Position numbers and translations under genes: made by a program | Part shown: positions 15,989 through 17,714 of the stretch, piece by piece | Layout: each line of letters opens with the position of its first letter | Numbering within the stretch: the first letter of the stretch is position 1 | DNA from: an uncultured Dysgonomonas sp. | Lineage (GTDB): Bacteria; Bacteroidota; Bacteroidia; Bacteroidales; Dysgonomonadaceae | Direction: 5' to 3' | DNA length: 17,714 bases | NCBI GenBank assembly: GCA_945292135.1 | Contig: CALYRA010000001.1 | Coordinates: 1 to 17,714, forward strand | The notes under the pieces: generated by a model | What the model was told of the DNA's origin: nothing | Seen by the model: the letters and a program-made list of their open reading frames with translations, nothing else | The model's database searches: none

Positions 15989-16660
15989 ATGAAGGTACAC
16001 CACGAGGGACGTGACGTTCTTATTACATACTTTATTATTTTAGCGCTACTCAACGGAGCATTGTTTTATCTGTTTCCTGTCAATTTTTTACAATATATAG
16101 TATTGGCTGTTTCCGCTGTATTATATTTAGGATTAGTTAATTTTTACAGATGTCCTAACCGCCGTTTCGACGGAGATACTAAAGACGCTGTGGTAGCTTC
16201 TGCCGATGGCAAAATCGTAGCGATAGAGGAAGTGTACGAAGAAGAATACTTCAAGGATAAGCGATTGCTTATTTCTATATTTATGTCGCCATTCAACGTG
16301 CATGCCAATTGGTTTCCGATTAATGGTAAAGTATTAGTAAAAAAACACCATAACGGACGCTTCAAAGCTGCTTATCTTCCAAAATCAAGTACAGAAAATG
16401 AAAGATCTACCGTTGTTCAGGAAACAGAAGACGGATCACATAAGGTATTATTACGCCAGATAGCGGGAGCAATGGCTCGTCGTATTGTCACTTACGCCAA
16501 AGTAGGCGAAATGGGACATATTGATAACCATCTTGGATTTATCAAACTTGGATCACGTGTAGATGTATATCTTCCTTTAGGCACTGAAATATTGGTCGAG
16601 ATGGATCAACGGGTAACGGGAAATCAAACCATTATAGCCCGTTTGAAAAACAAAGAATAA
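15989..16660 (+). CDS. psd: Phosphatidylserine decarboxylase, short membrane-anchored type
   Basis: Psd decarboxylates phosphatidylserine to phosphatidylethanolamine with a pyruvoyl group made by self-cleavage. The 223-residue protein has two N-terminal membrane helices (about 12-30 and 33-50) and then the catalytic domain: ASADGKI (70-76) with D73, MSPFNVHANW (99-108) with H105, and the cleavage site in KLGSRVDVYLP (186-196), where the chain would cut before S189. The E. coli enzyme has LGST; the GSR form is, as I recall, normal for the short (archaeal and Bacteroidota) Psd group. Its stop lies two bases before the pssA start, so the two act as one unit turning CDP-diacylglycerol and serine into phosphatidylethanolamine. 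Confidence 0.95.
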   Translation: MKVHHEGRDVLITYFIILALLNGALFYLFPVNFLQYIVLAVSAVLYLGLVNFYRCPNRRFDGDTKDAVVASADGKIVAIEEVYEEEYFKDKRLLISIFMSPFNVHANWFPINGKVLVKKHHNGRFKAAYLPKSSTENERSTVVQETEDGSHKVLLRQIAGAMARRIVTYAKVGEMGHIDNHLGFIKLGSRVDVYLPLGTEILVEMDQRVTGNQTIIARLKNKE

Positions 16661-16662
16661 TT

Positions 16663-17385
16663 ATGAAAAAACATATTCCAAACTTGCTGACATGCCTGAG
16701 TCTGTCTTCCGGATGTATAGCTGCCGTAATGGCTTTCAACAGTAATTATTTCTGGGTTGTAATATGGATAATAATAGCTGCTCTTTTCGATTTCTCTGAT
16801 GGTTTTGCAGCCCGTATGCTCAAAGCTTATTCGCCAATGGGCAAAGAATTAGACTCATTATCAGATATGGTAAGTTTTGGTCTCGCTCCGAGCGTAGCTA
16901 TTTTCCAATTTTTAAATGACAATGTACATATTATATCGCAAAATGAACTGATAAAAAAATATCTTCCTTTTATAGCTTTTCTTATTGCAGTTTTTTCGGC
17001 GTTACGTTTGGCAAAGTTTAATATAGACGAACGACAATCAGATTCGTTTATAGGGTTAAATGTTCCGGCAAATGCTTTGTTTTGGGTTAGCTTCTGTTGT
17101 GGAATAACGCATGACGTACCTGTCGTGTCGAAAGGCTTGATATATATATTTATCGCTGCGATTATTGTATTTTCTTTATTATTGGTATCTGAAATCCCGA
17201 TGTTTTCTTTAAAAGTAAAAAGTTGGGGGTTTAAAGGAAATGAATACCGTTACTTTTTGGCGTTATTTTTTATAGTTATGGTAATCCTCATAGGCGTATT
17301 AGGAATATCCGCAGGAATACTTCTCTATATAGCCTTATCTATTATCAATAATAGGAATACAAAAAGTAATTCTTTAAAAGAATAA
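16663..17385 (+). CDS. pssA: CDP-diacylglycerol-serine O-phosphatidyltransferase
   Basis: PssA condenses CDP-diacylglycerol and serine to phosphatidylserine in the inner membrane. The 240-residue product shows the complete CDP-alcohol phosphatidyltransferase motif, D43-x2-D46-G47-x2-A50-R51-x8-G60-x3-D64-x3-D68, with all four metal-binding aspartates. Several further membrane segments fill the rest (about 80-115, 130-150, 155-178, 197-230). The start MKKHIPNLLTCLSLSSGC is typical of membrane-type PssA. Its substrate is made by CdsA (left part of this window) and its product is used by Psd, encoded two bases upstream. The next feature is the tRNA, with its own promoter and no strong terminator between. 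Confidence 0.95.
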   Translation: MKKHIPNLLTCLSLSSGCIAAVMAFNSNYFWVVIWIIIAALFDFSDGFAARMLKAYSPMGKELDSLSDMVSFGLAPSVAIFQFLNDNVHIISQNELIKKYLPFIAFLIAVFSALRLAKFNIDERQSDSFIGLNVPANALFWVSFCCGITHDVPVVSKGLIYIFIAAIIVFSLLLVSEIPMFSLKVKSWGFKGNEYRYFLALFFIVMVILIGVLGISAGILLYIALSIINNRNTKSNSLKE

Positions 17386-17403
17386 TGTTTTTTTCATCGA
17401 AAA

Positions 17404-17435
17404 CTTGCAAATTTCAGAGAAAAGCTGTAATATTG
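17404..17435 (+). promoter_or_regulatory. Promoter of the tRNA gene
   Basis: CTTG (17404-17407), 20 bases, then TAATATTG (17428-17435) fits the Bacteroidota promoter with one mismatch in each box. It lies 28 bases before the mature tRNA 5' end. Confidence 0.55.
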
Positions 17436-17463
17436 CACCCGATTTCGGAATAAACCAAAATCC

Positions 17464-17537
17464 GGTCCTATAGCTCAGTTGGTTAGAGCACCTGACTCAT
17501 AATCAGGGGGTCCTTGGTTCAAGCCCAAGTGGGACCA
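17464..17537 (+). tRNA. tRNA with CAU anticodon (elongator Met or Ile2)
   Basis: The 74-base cloverleaf folds fully: acceptor GGTCCTA (17464-17470) with TGGGACC (17530-17536), one T-G wobble; D stem GCTC/GAGC; anticodon stem CCTGA/TCAGG around loop CTCATAA with CAU at 17498-17500; a five-base variable loop; T stem CTTGG/CCAAG around TTCAAGC. Discriminator is A17537, and CCA is not encoded. CAU fits elongator methionine, or isoleucine-2 if C34 is turned into lysidine by TilS. The C4-G69 and C5-G68 pairs are, from recall of E. coli TilS work, features favouring the isoleucine form. It does not look like an initiator, which normally lacks the first acceptor pair. Confidence 0.97.
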
Positions 17538-17544
17538 CTTAAAT

Positions 17545-17580
17545 AAAAAAGACTTACAGATATCTGTAAGTCTTTTTTTA
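17545..17580 (+). terminator. Palindromic intrinsic terminator after the tRNA
   Basis: A perfect 34-base palindrome (17545-17578; arms AAAAAAGACTTACAGAT and its complement) ends in a run of T residues, eight bases after the tRNA. The A-run on the other arm makes it usable from both directions. Confidence 0.9.
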
Positions 17581-17635
17581 TTTCCTTTCCCAAACAATTT
17601 GCAAACTGAATCAAAGCAGAAGCCTAATATTAACG

Positions 17636-17680
17636 AAAAAACCAAAGCCGATTATCTGACAGACAGCAGTTATTCGGCTT
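17636..17680 (-). terminator. Probable terminator of a minus-strand gene beyond the right edge
   Basis: Bases 17645-17658 pair with 17667-17680 (14 positions, two mismatches, eight-base loop; outer arms AAGCCGA and TCGGCTT). On the minus strand the hairpin is followed by TGG and a run of six T residues, as in an intrinsic terminator. The plus side is less U-rich. The gene it would serve lies outside the window. Confidence 0.55.
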
Positions 17681-17714
17681 CTTATTTCTGTGGAACATTG
17701 AAACCAAATAAAAA

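Noticed and set aside
17387..17403. GTTTT...AAAAC hairpin after pssA as a terminator
   Set aside because: The stem is about five A-T-rich pairs and lacks a following T-run.

Overview
This is an AT-rich chromosomal segment of a Bacteroidota bacterium, most likely of the order Bacteroidales; a Dysgonomonas- or Porphyromonas-like member is my guess. The evidence is a TamL-type lipoprotein Omp85 gene, the rsfS-ftsH-cdsA cluster, a divergent MiaA, a dihydroorotase of the Bacteroidales type, a short-form Psd next to PssA, the near absence of Shine-Dalgarno sequences, and repeated Bacteroidota-type -7 elements (TAnnTTTG) upstream of genes. Most of the window is housekeeping sequence. I see no CRISPR array, insertion sequence, phage or rRNA.

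Left part (1-2365): the 5' end of a YcxB-like membrane protein gene runs off the left edge on the minus strand. A PAP2 lipid phosphatase gene and galE (UDP-glucose 4-epimerase) follow on the plus strand, with an intrinsic terminator after galE. Positions 2500-5773 hold the minus-strand operon rsfS-ftsH-cdsA (ribosome silencing factor, membrane AAA+ protease, CDP-diacylglycerol synthase). A divergent promoter region separates it from miaA-pyrC and a small NTF2-like gene that resembles an immunity protein (5979-8732).

Middle (8903-13184): tamL (minus) and the radical-SAM gene ygiQ (plus) diverge from a shared 172-base region. In both, a TTG that could be taken for a start codon is really the end of the -7 promoter element; the genuine ATG lies just downstream. 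Positions 13194-15653 hold a compact four-gene minus-strand operon: purC, a zeta-toxin-like P-loop kinase, a 61-residue basic protein overlapping it by ATGA, and menG. The kinase plus small protein, placed inside a purine/menaquinone housekeeping operon, is the most system-like element here.

Right part (15989-17714): psd and pssA form a two-gene operon. Together with cdsA they give the complete route from phosphatidate to phosphatidylethanolamine: CdsA makes CDP-diacylglycerol, PssA makes phosphatidylserine, Psd decarboxylates it. A tRNA with a CAU anticodon follows with its own promoter and a strong palindromic terminator. A second hairpin near the right edge probably terminates a minus-strand gene lying outside the window.
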